DNA of 63,804 bases from JAGGYK01 sp034716155 (GCA_034716155.1 JAYEFR010000095.1:1-63804), one strand, 5' to 3'; shown: positions 8,876 to 18,395, counted from the first letter of the stretch. Notes: a model not told the origin generated them from the sequence alone. Program-made: numbers and translations.

Positions 8876-9511
8876 ATGTTTACAGGCATTATAGAGGCTA
8901 TTGGCAAGGTTATGTTGATCCAGCCCCGTGGGGGCGATCTTTATATAGATATAGACTCAGGGCTTGACTTGGAAGAAGATCATGTTGGGGACAGTATTGC
9001 AATAGATGGTGTCTGCTTGACCATCACCCGCATAAAAGGAGAGATCTTCACTGCAACAGCATCAGGTGAGACTATATCCCGTTCTACCTTTGGTTATCTA
9101 AAACCAGGCGCGAAGGTAAATATAGAAAGGGCGCTTAAGCTGTCTTCCAGACTTGGGGGGCATCTTGTATTGGGTCATGTAGACACCACATCTGCTATAT
9201 TACAAAGGGATAGAGCAGGGCAGTCCATTCGCATCAGGATATCTCTTGATAAGTCCTTTAGCAAATATGTGATAGAAAAAGGCTCTATTGCCGTTGATGG
9301 CATATCACTTACTGTAAATCAGGTAAAGGAAGGCTATTTTGAGACGAATATCATACCTTATACAACACTTGCCACCACCTTGACACTTAAAGGGCCTGGT
9401 GATAGGGTAAATATCGAGTTTGACATAATAGGTAAATATGTGGAGAGACTTATTAATAAAGATACGGATCGTGACTTGGAAGATCTCTTAAAAAGACAAG
9501 GTCTTACATAG
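8876..9511 (+). CDS. ribE: Riboflavin synthase alpha chain
   Basis: A 211-residue riboflavin synthase that dismutates two molecules of dimethyl-ribityllumazine. It begins with the hallmark MFTGII. Two tandem lumazine-binding barrels are visible, about residues 1-96 and 97-200, each with an SIAxDGxxLTV-type motif (SIAIDGVCLTI and SIAVDGISLTV). It is separated from ribD by a repeat element; ribBA follows 13 bp downstream. Confidence 0.95.
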   Translation: MFTGIIEAIGKVMLIQPRGGDLYIDIDSGLDLEEDHVGDSIAIDGVCLTITRIKGEIFTATASGETISRSTFGYLKPGAKVNIERALKLSSRLGGHLVLGHVDTTSAILQRDRAGQSIRIRISLDKSFSKYVIEKGSIAVDGISLTVNQVKEGYFETNIIPYTTLATTLTLKGPGDRVNIEFDIIGKYVERLINKDTDRDLEDLLKRQGLT

Positions 9512-9524
9512 AAGGAGACAAGGT

Positions 9525-10727
9525 ATGCCAACGTGCAAAGTAGAGGAAGCCATAGAAGAGCTCAAGCAAGGAAAGGTGATTATCCTGGTAGATGATGAGG
9601 ATAGGGAGAATGAAGGGGATCTCACTATGGCAGCAGAGTTTATTACGAAAGATGCCATAAACTTTATGGCCGTCAATGCAAGGGGCCTTATATGCCTTGC
9701 ATTAGATACTAAGATAGCAGACAGATTAGATCTGCCCATGATGGTAAATGATAATACCAGCCGTTTCGAGACAGCCTTTACAGTCTCTGTAGAGGCGAAA
9801 CATGGTGTAACTACAGGTATTTCTGCAGCAGACAGGGCAGTTACCGTAAAGACCGCCATTGCCGAAGAGGCCAAGCCGGATGATCTTGTAAGACCAGGCC
9901 ATATATTCCCTTTAAGGGCTAAAAAAGGCGGAGTGCTGGTCAGAACAGGGCAAACAGAGGGATCAGTCGATCTTTGCAAGATGGCAGGACTACGCCCTGG
10001 CGCTGTGATTTGTGAGATCATGAATGCAGATGGGACCATGGCCAGGCGGCCTGATCTGGAAAAGTTTGCCAAGACCCATGGTCTCAAGATTTGCACCATA
10101 GCGGATATAATAGCCTACCGCATAAGGACAGAGTCATTGGTAAGACCGGTAGCAAAGGTATCCTTACCCACAAGATATGGTGAATTTGAGATGATAGGAT
10201 TTGAAAATGATCTCGACGACAGGGAGCATGTAGCCCTTGTAAAGGGTGATATTACCCCTGATGAGCCTGTTTTAGTCAGGGTCCATTCAGAATGTCTGAC
10301 AGGGGATATATTCGCATCTTATCGCTGTGATTGTGGTGAGCAGCTCCACAAGGCCATGGAGATGATAGAAGAAGAAGGTCGTGGTGTGATAGTATACATG
10401 CGTCAGGAAGGAAGAGGAATTGGGCTTTTAAACAAATTAAGGGCCTATCATCTTCAGGAAAATGGCAGAGACACAGTCGAGGCAAACGTGGAGCTCGGGT
10501 TCCCTCCTGACCTGAGGGATTATGGAATAGGCGCCCAGATATTGGTCAGTTTAGGGGTTAGAAAGATGCGTTTGATGACAAATAATCCTAAAAAAATAAA
10601 GGGGCTAGAGGGTTATGACCTTCACATAGTAGAGCGTGTGTCTATAGAAATATCTCCAAATGAAGCAAATAAAAAGTATCTCAAGACCAAGAAGGAAAAG
10701 TTGGGGCACCTACTGGAGGTGGTGTAA
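9525..10727 (+). CDS. ribBA: DHBP synthase / GTP cyclohydrolase II fusion
   Basis: A 400-residue bifunctional enzyme. The N-terminal half (about 1-203) makes 3,4-dihydroxy-2-butanone 4-phosphate and has the acidic DDEDRENEGD loop. The C-terminal half (about 204-400) is GTP cyclohydrolase II with zinc cysteines C257, C268 and C270 (ECLTGD, YRCDCG) and the RQEGRGIGL motif. Both active sites look complete. The next gene, ribH, starts immediately after the stop. Confidence 0.96.
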   Translation: MPTCKVEEAIEELKQGKVIILVDDEDRENEGDLTMAAEFITKDAINFMAVNARGLICLALDTKIADRLDLPMMVNDNTSRFETAFTVSVEAKHGVTTGISAADRAVTVKTAIAEEAKPDDLVRPGHIFPLRAKKGGVLVRTGQTEGSVDLCKMAGLRPGAVICEIMNADGTMARRPDLEKFAKTHGLKICTIADIIAYRIRTESLVRPVAKVSLPTRYGEFEMIGFENDLDDREHVALVKGDITPDEPVLVRVHSECLTGDIFASYRCDCGEQLHKAMEMIEEEGRGVIVYMRQEGRGIGLLNKLRAYHLQENGRDTVEANVELGFPPDLRDYGIGAQILVSLGVRKMRLMTNNPKKIKGLEGYDLHIVERVSIEISPNEANKKYLKTKKEKLGHLLEVV

Positions 10728-11204
10728 ATGACGAAGATTGTAGAAGGACGTCTTATCGGCAAGGGTAAGAAGATAGGTATAGTTGTCAGCAGATTTAACG
10801 AATTTATTACGTCCAGGCTTGTAGATGGTGCACTGGATGCGCTTTTAAGACATGGTGTAAATTCTGATGATATAACCATCTACAGGGTTCCGGGCGCATT
10901 TGAGATTCCTTCTGTGGCAAAAAAGGTTGCTTTGGGCGCTAAGGTTGATGGCGTACTATGCCTTGGCGCCGTGATCAGAGGTTCTACCCCGCATTTTGAT
11001 TATATATCTTCTGAGGTGAGTAAAGGTGTTGCAATGATTGCCCTCGATGCCCCGTGCCCTGTTGTATTTGGCGTTCTTACAACTGATACTATAGAGCAGG
11101 CGATTGAAAGGGCTGGGACAAAGGAAGGAAACAAGGGTTTCGATGCTGCCTTTGGCCTTCTTGAGATGATAGATCTATATGCAGCTATATCCGCTACTAA
11201 CTAA
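10728..11204 (+). CDS. ribH: Lumazine synthase
   Basis: A 158-residue 6,7-dimethyl-8-ribityllumazine synthase, which condenses the two branches of riboflavin synthesis. VVSRFNEFI near residue 19, GAFEIP near 55 and the catalytic region GAVIRGSTPHFDY (His near 88) are present. Its ATG follows the ribBA TAA directly, and nusB begins 13 bp after it, a conserved order. Confidence 0.95.
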   Translation: MTKIVEGRLIGKGKKIGIVVSRFNEFITSRLVDGALDALLRHGVNSDDITIYRVPGAFEIPSVAKKVALGAKVDGVLCLGAVIRGSTPHFDYISSEVSKGVAMIALDAPCPVVFGVLTTDTIEQAIERAGTKEGNKGFDAAFGLLEMIDLYAAISATN

Positions 11205-11217
11205 TAGCGGATGAGAA

Positions 11218-11622
11218 ATGAGACTCAGGACAAAGGCAAGAGAGGTTGCCCTTCAGTATTTATATCAAGTGGATATTACAAAGAGGCACTCAGAAGAAAT
11301 TTTGAAGGCATTTATTGCTCACTTTGTCAGAAGTCAGAATGTTATCAAATATGCTCGAGAATTGATCAACGGTGTGTTCACCAACCTTGAGAAGATAGAT
11401 GAACTAATAGATAGTGCATCCAAGAATTGGCCTGTGCGGCGTATGTCAAAAACAGATCGAAATATCTTGAGGATTGCAACCTATGAGCTCATATTCAACC
11501 CGGATACCCCCTATAGGGTTGTGATAAATGAAGGTATAGAATTGGCCAAACGTTTCGGGACACCAAAATCTTCTGCCTTTGTAAATGGAGTCTTGGACAG
11601 GATAAGGATTGAGGGGGGTTAG
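11218..11622 (+). CDS. nusB: Transcription antitermination protein NusB
   Basis: A 134-residue all-helical NusB, which works with NusE/S10 in rRNA antitermination. The start RLRTKAREVALQYLYQVD and the C-terminal VINEGIELAKRFGTPKSSAF are characteristic. It lies at the end of the rib cluster. The next reading frame starts 4 bp after its stop, with the ribosome site inside the nusB end. Confidence 0.94.
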   Translation: MRLRTKAREVALQYLYQVDITKRHSEEILKAFIAHFVRSQNVIKYARELINGVFTNLEKIDELIDSASKNWPVRRMSKTDRNILRIATYELIFNPDTPYRVVINEGIELAKRFGTPKSSAFVNGVLDRIRIEGG

Positions 11623-11626
11623 GCTT

Positions 11627-12169
11627 ATGAAGGTCTTGGTAGACACTCGACACTTAGATGATATATCCGGCGATCTTTTAGGGTTGTGGCACTTTAGTGA
11701 TGAGAAGCCTTTAAAAGGGCTCTCTGGGCTTGTAGACTGGAGGTTGGATGCAAAGATCTCACAGTTTATGATATCCGGCAGGATAGCAGGGACCTGGGGA
11801 GAAAAGGTATTATTAGGGGCAGCACCTCCCTTATCAGGGGTAAAGATTATTATTATAATAGGTGTCGGGTCGATCTTTGAGTGCTCACCTCAACGGATAA
11901 AGGATGCTGCGGGCCTGATGATAGGAACTGCTATGAAGTTGAAGGCGAAGAGTCTTTCCATGGCACTTCCCGGGATGGGGGTCATAGGTTTAGATAGAGC
12001 AGACATAGCTGAATATTTTTTGGATGGTTTAGCACAGGTAATTGATGAAAATGCATTTATGCCCAAAATTCTCTGCTCAGAGCAAGTGGTTGATGAGGTG
12101 CTTTTGGGGATGCAGAAGACAAAGGTGGCTTTAAAGGGCCATTTTCAGATAGATATCACCCAGGTGTAA
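11627..12169 (+). CDS. Orphan M17 leucyl aminopeptidase N-domain protein
   Basis: A protein of about 180 residues that resembles only the macro-like N-terminal domain of M17 leucyl aminopeptidases (GRIAGTWGEKVLLGAAPP, LPGMGVIGLDRADIAEYFLDG). The C-terminal metallopeptidase domain is absent and there is no relic of it downstream, as trkA starts 2 bp later. A TTG at 11609 in the same frame is possible, but ATG at 11627 has the run GAGGGGGG at a proper distance. The function of stand-alone N-domains is not established; nucleotide or ADP-ribose binding is a family-level guess only. Confidence 0.7.
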   Translation: MKVLVDTRHLDDISGDLLGLWHFSDEKPLKGLSGLVDWRLDAKISQFMISGRIAGTWGEKVLLGAAPPLSGVKIIIIIGVGSIFECSPQRIKDAAGLMIGTAMKLKAKSLSMALPGMGVIGLDRADIAEYFLDGLAQVIDENAFMPKILCSEQVVDEVLLGMQKTKVALKGHFQIDITQV

Positions 12170-12171
12170 AC

Positions 12172-13542
12172 ATGAATGTACTTGTCATAGGTGCTGGTGA
12201 TGTTGGGTTTATGATATCAAGACGCCTCTCCGAAGAGGGGATGAATGTATTTGTTGTGGAAAAGGACGAGGCCAAGGCATCGAAGATATCTCAAATGTTG
12301 GACGTGAAGGTGGTCCTGGGAAGCGGTGCAAGCCTAAAGACCCTCAAGGAGGCAGGTCTAGAGCATACAGAGATGCTGATTGCAGTTGCTGATTTGGATG
12401 AAGTAAATCTCGTAGCATCCTTTATTGCTGGTGCCTTCGCCAATATACCTACTAAGATCGTAAGGATAAGGGGGCAGGAATATAATGTAGCAAAAAAGAT
12501 ATTTCAAAAGGACTATCTGGATATTGACTTTATTATAAATCCCGAGCAAGAGGCAGCGTCTACCATAGACCTTCTTCTGGAGATCCCGGGCTCTTTAGAC
12601 GTGATTCAAGTAGCAGATGGCCGAGTACAGCTAGGTGGGTTTAAGATGGGGAATGGCTCGCCTGTAGTGAATAGACCCTTAAAGGATGTTACCGCAGAGG
12701 CGGTTGGCGTAAACTTTTTGATTGCATCCATCTTAAGACATGACAAATTGTTGATCCCTAGGGGGAAGGATCACATTCTTCCAGGAGACAGGGTGTATGT
12801 AGTGCTTGATAAAGACAACAATAAAGACGTCCTTTCTTTCATGGGGCTACGGGAGAAGCCTGCCCATAATGTAATGATCTATGGGGGGAGTATTACAGGG
12901 GAGATGCTTGCCAGAAGACTCGAGAGAAAAGGAATTAATGTAAAGCTCATAGAGCCAGATGAAGGGCGTTGTATAATTTTGAGTGAAACGCTTTCCCGCA
13001 CTACAGTGCTTAACAGTCCAACAGTGGATAAAGAAATGCTCTCTAGCGAGAGGATATCTGATATGGATGCCTTTATTACTACATCTGATGATGAAGAGGC
13101 CAATATACTTTCCGCCCTTTTGGCCAAACGTATGGGTAATCCGCATGTGATTGCCCTTGTGAACAATATGGACTATGTCTCTTTGGTAAGTGACATTGGG
13201 GTTGATGCAGTAATAAACCCCAGGATTGTTGCAGTCTCCAGAATCTTACAGTTTATAAGAAAGGGTAAGATCTTTTCCATAACCAGTCTAAGCGATATTG
13301 ATGCAGAGGTGATAGAGGTTGAGGCCATGGAGACATCTGACTTGGTGGACAGGCCAATCAAAAATATTAACTGGCCCAATGGCGCTATCATAGCCGGTAT
13401 CATTAGAAGAGGTCAGGGTAGAGTTATATTCCCCTCGGGGAGTACGGTTATTGACCCTGGTGACAGGGTGGTAATATTTGCCAATAAGAGAGTTATCCCC
13501 AAGATAGAAAAGATACTTAGCGTAAAACCGGATTATTTTTAA
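12172..13542 (+). CDS. trkA: Trk K+ uptake NAD-binding subunit
   Basis: A 456-residue cytoplasmic TrkA with two tandem RCK units (about 1-225 and 226-456). Each has a Rossmann NAD-binding half (VIGAGDVGF at residue 5; MIYGGSITGEMLARRL at about 232) and a TrkA-C half. It gates the TrkH channel encoded next; the trkA stop and trkH start share one base (TAATG), implying tight coupling. Confidence 0.94.
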   Translation: MNVLVIGAGDVGFMISRRLSEEGMNVFVVEKDEAKASKISQMLDVKVVLGSGASLKTLKEAGLEHTEMLIAVADLDEVNLVASFIAGAFANIPTKIVRIRGQEYNVAKKIFQKDYLDIDFIINPEQEAASTIDLLLEIPGSLDVIQVADGRVQLGGFKMGNGSPVVNRPLKDVTAEAVGVNFLIASILRHDKLLIPRGKDHILPGDRVYVVLDKDNNKDVLSFMGLREKPAHNVMIYGGSITGEMLARRLERKGINVKLIEPDEGRCIILSETLSRTTVLNSPTVDKEMLSSERISDMDAFITTSDDEEANILSALLAKRMGNPHVIALVNNMDYVSLVSDIGVDAVINPRIVAVSRILQFIRKGKIFSITSLSDIDAEVIEVEAMETSDLVDRPIKNINWPNGAIIAGIIRRGQGRVIFPSGSTVIDPGDRVVIFANKRVIPKIEKILSVKPDYF

Positions 13543-14984
13543 TGAATATTCGAGTTGTCCTTAATTTCGTTGGGAGGGGTCTTGTTTTTATAGGCATATT
13601 TATGTGTCTACCTGTCTTGGCCTCCCTCTATTACAAAGAAGATGACCTTTTTGCGCTCCTTACCGGTGTATTGGTCTGTACCGCCTCAGGCATTGTGCTG
13701 GTCTTTTTGTTTCATGGGGCAAAAGGTGATCTCAGGCATAGAGAAGGATTTCTATTTGTCACCCTGTCCTGGGTTGCTGCAGGGTTTATGGGTGCTATCC
13801 CGTTTAGAGTCAGTGGGTATTTCACCACCTACATGGATGCCCTGTTTGAGACCATATCCGGCTTTACAACAACAGGGGCATCTATACTTATTGATATAGA
13901 GATGCTGCCTCATGGACTGCTTTTGTGGCGATCTCTTATTCAATGGCTTGGAGGAATGGGGATTATCGTGCTTTCTATTGCTGTCCTGCCTTTTTTGGGT
14001 GTTGGAGGTATGCAGATATTTAATGCCGAGGCCCCTGGCCCAGCAGTTGACAAGCTTGCCCCAAGGATGAGTGCAACAGCAAAGCTTCTCTGGGGTACTT
14101 ATCTTGGTATAACCATGTTAGAGATAGCCCTTCTATGGGCGGGCCCCATGAATCTGTTTGATGCCACATGCCATGCCTTTACCACCATGGCAACGGGTGG
14201 CTTTTCTCCGTGTAATGCAAGTATAGGTGGCTATGGCAGTGCATACATAGATACAGTGATTACTATATTCATGCTTATAGCAGGGGCCAACTTTGCTCTG
14301 CATTATGCTGCCATCAGAGGGGATGTAGGAAGATATATAAAGAATGCGGAATTCAGGTGGTATATAGGCATCTTTATTATAGGCTGTGTTATTATAATGT
14401 GGAGCACAAGACACATTTTTTCTTCTTTAGGGGAATCTATCAGGTATGTAACCTTTCAAGTAGCATCTATCCTTACCACAACGGGTTTTGCCACGTATGA
14501 TTATGTAAAATGGCCAATAGCCCCTCAAATTATATTGTTATTGTTAATGATCGTAGGAGGTTGTGCTGGATCAACCGGAGGGGGCATGAAGGTAATGAGA
14601 ATAGTCCTCCTTATAAAGTATGCCCACAGGGAGATCCTTAAACTCGTACACCCCAATGCAGTTGTAACCATAAAGTTGGGCAGGAACCCTGTGTCTGCAG
14701 ATGTCTTAAGGGCGGTGGTTGGATTTTCAATCTTCTATATGTTGATATTTGTAGCGGCATCGGTTGCCATGGGCCTTTTAGGCCTCGATTTTGAGACATC
14801 TTTATCTTCTGTTGTTGCATGTATGAGCAATATCGGCCCTGGTCTGGCACATGTAGGGCCTGCTACAAACTATGCACAGGTTCCTTATATAGGAAAGGCG
14901 ATACTTACATTTTGTATGCTTGTAGGCAGGCTTGAAATATACACTGTCTTGGTTGTATTGAGCCCGGCATTCTGGCGTGCATAG
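13542..14984 (+). CDS. trkH: Trk potassium channel membrane subunit
   Basis: A 480-residue polytopic TrkH/KtrB-type K+ transporter. Four pore loops with selectivity-filter glycines are visible: ISGFTTTGAS near 105, MATGGFSP near 215, LTTTGFATYD near 310 and MSNIGPGL near 425. It forms the transport pore with TrkA and is probably important for turgor. A composite repeat array begins within 5 bp of the stop codon. Confidence 0.94.
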   Translation: MNIRVVLNFVGRGLVFIGIFMCLPVLASLYYKEDDLFALLTGVLVCTASGIVLVFLFHGAKGDLRHREGFLFVTLSWVAAGFMGAIPFRVSGYFTTYMDALFETISGFTTTGASILIDIEMLPHGLLLWRSLIQWLGGMGIIVLSIAVLPFLGVGGMQIFNAEAPGPAVDKLAPRMSATAKLLWGTYLGITMLEIALLWAGPMNLFDATCHAFTTMATGGFSPCNASIGGYGSAYIDTVITIFMLIAGANFALHYAAIRGDVGRYIKNAEFRWYIGIFIIGCVIIMWSTRHIFSSLGESIRYVTFQVASILTTTGFATYDYVKWPIAPQIILLLLMIVGGCAGSTGGGMKVMRIVLLIKYAHREILKLVHPNAVVTIKLGRNPVSADVLRAVVGFSIFYMLIFVAASVAMGLLGLDFETSLSSVVACMSNIGPGLAHVGPATNYAQVPYIGKAILTFCMLVGRLEIYTVLVVLSPAFWRA

Positions 14985-14987
14985 TGG

Positions 14988-15442
14988 TTTATATGAAAAA
15001 TACTTGCCCGTTGTCCGTGGTTAGTCGTCAGTGGTATATTGGAAGGTGATCATCCTATTGGGAGGTTTTACAACGGACAACGAGCAACATACTACTGACA
15101 GGTATAACTGCAACTAAACGATCGCTCAGGGCCAAATACATTTTCATGCTTCGTTGTTGAGCGTGGACCCCTCACGAGGGTTTATATGAAAACGGTTATG
15201 GGCATTTGTTTGGATTTATGGTTTACCACAGAGCTCGCAGAGAAAATATTTCTCTGTTTGCCAGTGAACACTGGCAAACAGAAATCATAAACTCTCTTTA
15301 GGAATCGATATTTTTTTGATTGGATAAAAAACAAACCCTTTTGTCCTCTGTGATCTCTGTGGTAAATAAGTCTTGTTTTTTGAATCTGATTGCTATTTCC
15401 ATCCTTGGTTGTGTCCGAAAAGGACATGACGGTTTGTATGAG
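14988..15442. repeat. Tandem composite repeat array A-E-A-B-A
   Basis: This fills the 490 bp gap after trkH. It starts with TTTATATGAAAA (14989-15000), then an E core (15007-15105, second copy of the 8712 element), then an A palindrome in reverse (15141-15192, TTTTCATGCTTC to TTTATATGAAAA). Next is a B core (15193-15395, with CCACAGAGCTCGCAGAGAAA and CTCTGTGATCTCTGTGGTAA), and finally another A copy (15396-15442). The A-B-A part is an inverted copy of 20552-20850. No gene is supported here. Confidence 0.75.
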
Positions 15443-15474
15443 ACATGCCTTTATTTTAAGGAAGGGCTTGGGCT

Positions 15475-16110
15475 TCAGGATTGAGGCTCGTTTATAGACC
15501 CCTTTCTTATTACCCTGATAATATCTTTTATTATATCATCCTCTGTAAGATCTTTTTTATAATTGTGCCATACAAAGGCACTTCTTAATATCGCCTCGTT
15601 AAACAGACCGGCGAGTATATATGGATGTGTGTCTATTACCACACCCTCATCCTGAGCGTGTTTTATTATCTGCACTAACCGTGCCTCTATTTTTTTATAT
15701 GCAGTGATATTTTCCACCATAAATGCAGACATTGCCTTTATTTGCTTCTTATTCGTATCGCTTTTATATTGAGGAGTGAATATATTTAGCAGTTCAAAGT
15801 TTTCCACATATACATCCAAGAGCCTTGAGGTTAAAGTTTCTAATTGTTCTATAGAGGGTATACTCCTTAAATCTATTTCATTACAGATTTCTTCAATCTT
15901 AGTTATTACCTCAGACACCAATGCTGTCAGGATGTCCCCTTTATTCTTGAAATGATTATAGAGGGTGCGTCTCTCAAGGCCGGAATATCCGGCAATATCC
16001 TCCATGGTAATATTAGTGAAATCCTTGCTAAAGAAGAGTTTCTTGGCAGCCTGTAATATAGTCGCCCTATTTTTCTTAATTTGACTTTTGCGTACTATTC
16101 TTTTGGGCAT
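15475..16110 (-). CDS. TetR/AcrR family transcriptional regulator
   Basis: A 211-residue regulator. The N-terminal TetR helix-turn-helix lies at about residues 14-60 (AAKKLFFSKDFTNITMEDIA, GLERRTLYNHFKNKGDIL). The C-terminal helical domain should bind an unknown small ligand. It is divergent from the GPH transporter remnant and isomerase-like gene, and a perfect 15 bp palindrome lies 60 bp upstream of its start, so auto-repression and control of the divergent sugar genes are likely. Confidence 0.9.
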   Translation of the reverse strand: MPKRIVRKSQIKKNRATILQAAKKLFFSKDFTNITMEDIAGYSGLERRTLYNHFKNKGDILTALVSEVITKIEEICNEIDLRSIPSIEQLETLTSRLLDVYVENFELLNIFTPQYKSDTNKKQIKAMSAFMVENITAYKKIEARLVQIIKHAQDEGVVIDTHPYILAGLFNEAILRSAFVWHNYKKDLTEDDIIKDIIRVIRKGSINEPQS

Positions 16111-16169
16111 GGTGCGAATTTTCTCTCACATTATATGCTATTTTGCAATTCAAAAGTCTTTTTCATACC

Positions 16170-16184
16170 TAACTAACTTAGTTA
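16170..16184. promoter_or_regulatory. Perfect palindrome, likely TetR operator
   Basis: TAACTAA-C-TTAGTTA is a perfect 7+1+7 palindrome, typical in size for a TetR-family operator. It lies between the divergent TetR gene (start 16110) and the transporter remnant (start 16349). Confidence 0.5.
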
Positions 16185-16348
16185 ACCTGGAGGAATGCAT
16201 ATTTGACAACATATCTACTCTGCTATATAGGGGGCAGACAGATTCGTGATGAATGGGTGGATTCTTTTACCAAAGAATTTTGACTCTTTGCGAGACTGCC
16301 ATGATTGATGTTTAAAAAATGGGTGTTGTAAATTAAAGGAGGAATATA

Positions 16349-16792
16349 ATGTATGCAGCCACCAAGCTTTCCTTCAAAGCCAAATTAGGCTTCGGCACTG
16401 CTGAACTGGCAAGCTCGCTTACCTGGACTATGTTTTATGTGTTGTTTCTCTTTTTTCTGACCGATGAGTTCAAGTCCGGCCAGCGCCGCGAGGGCCTCTA
16501 TTTCGGGGTCATTTCGTTTTCGCGCAAGATTTCGGTTGCCATAGCCGTATGGCTGGTAGGTATTATTCTTTCCTGGATCGGCTATGTCCCTGATGCACAA
16601 CAGATAGACACCGCGATCTTCGGCATCAGGATGCTCTATGCCGAGGTGACAGCGCTATTCCTGTTTGTCAGCATCATTATGGCTTACCTGCTTCCTATGA
16701 CAAAGGCCAAACATCAGGCCCTCAGAGAGGCGATCGAGCTTAAAAAAGCCGGCAAGCCGTGGGATGAGGAAACAATTAAAGATATTTTATAA
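16349..16792 (+). pseudogene. Internally deleted GPH-family sugar transporter
   Basis: A 147-residue frame whose first 35 residues match the start of glycoside-pentoside-hexuronide (GPH) symporters: KLGFGTAELASSLTWTMF plus TM1. The remainder matches their last third: DEFKSGQRREGLYFGVISF, TM10-12 and a cytoplasmic tail. About 300 central residues, roughly eight or nine membrane segments, are missing, with the junction near FFLT|DEFKSG and the frame kept. GPH carriers are about 450-500 residues with 12 TMs, so this cannot be a normal carrier. AAAGGAGG precedes the ATG, so expression signals survive. It lies upstream of a sugar-isomerase-like gene, consistent with a decaying sugar-use locus. Confidence 0.75.
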
Positions 16793-16848
16793 TCTTTGGA
16801 ATATATTCGGCAATTTCTATAGTGAATGGGATTTAATTATTTTAGGAG

Positions 16849-18165
16849 GTGTATATAAAGACTAAGGTTAAGGTTATTTTGACAGCCTCAAGGAAAGGTG
16901 AGCCGACATGGCCATATATAGATTATGACTATGAAAAAAGAGGCGGGGATATATTATTTAAATTAGAAGAGAATTTTCCTGATATAGCATTTTCAAAGGC
17001 CATTTTCCATTCAATTGAGGAAGCAAAAGAAACGCTTGAGGCAGAAGATGTAGATGGCTATCTAATCTTCTTGACCACATTATGGACAGGAATTCCTGAA
17101 TTTATGGCCCTAAATTATCATCCGGTTATTATTGCTGATGACCTTTATTCAGGATCTGGAGACTTTCTTAGTGTGCATTCTTTAGTTAAGAGAGAAAAAC
17201 TTCCTGTTGCTTTAATTGCCTCTTCTAATTTTGAAGATATAATAGATAGGGTAAAGTTGTTTCCTGTTATGAAGGAGATGAAGGGCTCGCGTATTTTAGC
17301 AATTTATGATGAAAAATCATTTTTCACGTGTGATGAAATAATAGATAATGCAAAGCAGATTTTCGGGATAGAAGTGCTACGAATGAAGTCTGAGGAGGTA
17401 ATCTCTTATTATAATGAAATTGATGTAAATAAGGCTGAGAAGATTAAAACAAGATGGATAAAGGAAGCAATGAGGGTAGTTGAGCCAAGTGAAGATGAAA
17501 TTTTGAAGTCAGCAAAATTGTATTTAGCTATCAAAGAAGCTATGAGTGACAAGAATGCCGATGCGGTTACGGTTGATTGTCTCCCGTTGTGTTATGAGAA
17601 CAAGTTGCCGGCCTATCCCTGTCTGTGTTTTTTTCAATTGAACAATGATGGCATACCCGGGGTTTGTGAGGCCGATATAGATTCAGCAACAACTCAATTA
17701 TTAATACGATATTTAACTGGTAGGCCTGGTTATATTTCAGATCCTGTTATTGATATTGCTAAGGATCAAATTATTTATGCTCATTGTGTTGCGACAAACA
17801 GGGTTTATGGTCCAGATGGGCCTTCTAATCCCTATATTATTCGTTCACATGCCGAGGACCGCAAAGGAGCATCTGTCCAATCGCTTATGCCATTAGGAGA
17901 AATAACAACAACAATAAAGGTGAGTCTCCTAAATAAGGCCTTTGCCATACATCAGGGAAAAACAATAGCAAATGTAGATGAAGACAGGGCCTGTAGGACT
18001 AAATTAGCAGTAGAGGCTGATACAAAAAAGATTCTCGCCAACTATCATTTTGACTTATTTATTTGGCATTTAGTAACCGGTTATGGAGATTATAGACAAC
18101 AATTTATTGATTTAGCCACCCTGTATGGGCTTGAGGTATTTGAGCAGGACAAACAAGTGATTTAA
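16849..18165 (+). CDS. L-fucose/arabinose isomerase-like protein
   Basis: About 435 residues, resembling the L-fucose/L-arabinose isomerase-like family. An N-terminal Rossmann-like part contains VILTASRKGEPTWPYI. A C-terminal part contains CLPLCYE, CEADIDSATTQLLIRYLTG and IIRSHAEDRKGAS, where conserved acidic and His residues could bind a metal. The start is unclear. AGGAGG at 16844-16849 is followed, at the correct spacing, by ATA (16855) rather than ATG. GTG at 16849 overlaps the ribosome site itself. This suggests a lost or non-standard start codon. It stands beside a deleted GPH transporter, so the locus may be dying. Confidence 0.7.
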   Translation: MYIKTKVKVILTASRKGEPTWPYIDYDYEKRGGDILFKLEENFPDIAFSKAIFHSIEEAKETLEAEDVDGYLIFLTTLWTGIPEFMALNYHPVIIADDLYSGSGDFLSVHSLVKREKLPVALIASSNFEDIIDRVKLFPVMKEMKGSRILAIYDEKSFFTCDEIIDNAKQIFGIEVLRMKSEEVISYYNEIDVNKAEKIKTRWIKEAMRVVEPSEDEILKSAKLYLAIKEAMSDKNADAVTVDCLPLCYENKLPAYPCLCFFQLNNDGIPGVCEADIDSATTQLLIRYLTGRPGYISDPVIDIAKDQIIYAHCVATNRVYGPDGPSNPYIIRSHAEDRKGASVQSLMPLGEITTTIKVSLLNKAFAIHQGKTIANVDEDRACRTKLAVEADTKKILANYHFDLFIWHLVTGYGDYRQQFIDLATLYGLEVFEQDKQVI

Positions 18166-18395
18166 TTAATTGGTCAAGTATGTAGGAAGACACCATTTTA
18201 TCCTGACCCCGCGTCATTGCCAAATCACGGGCATGCAGCTTTGCGCCAAGGCCTTTACGAAAATTGCCAGAATGCCCCGCCAGGGAGGGGAGGTTTGGTT
18301 AAAATTTTTTCATAGATACATTTTTTTGCACGATTTAATCTGAATAAAATCTACCCTGATCAGACCCTCCGGGTCCATTCTCCCCGAGAAGCCCC

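Noticed and set aside
14988..15442. CRISPR array
   Set aside because: The repeated units here and elsewhere are palindromic elements of different cores, without regular repeat-spacer spacing; no cas genes are seen.
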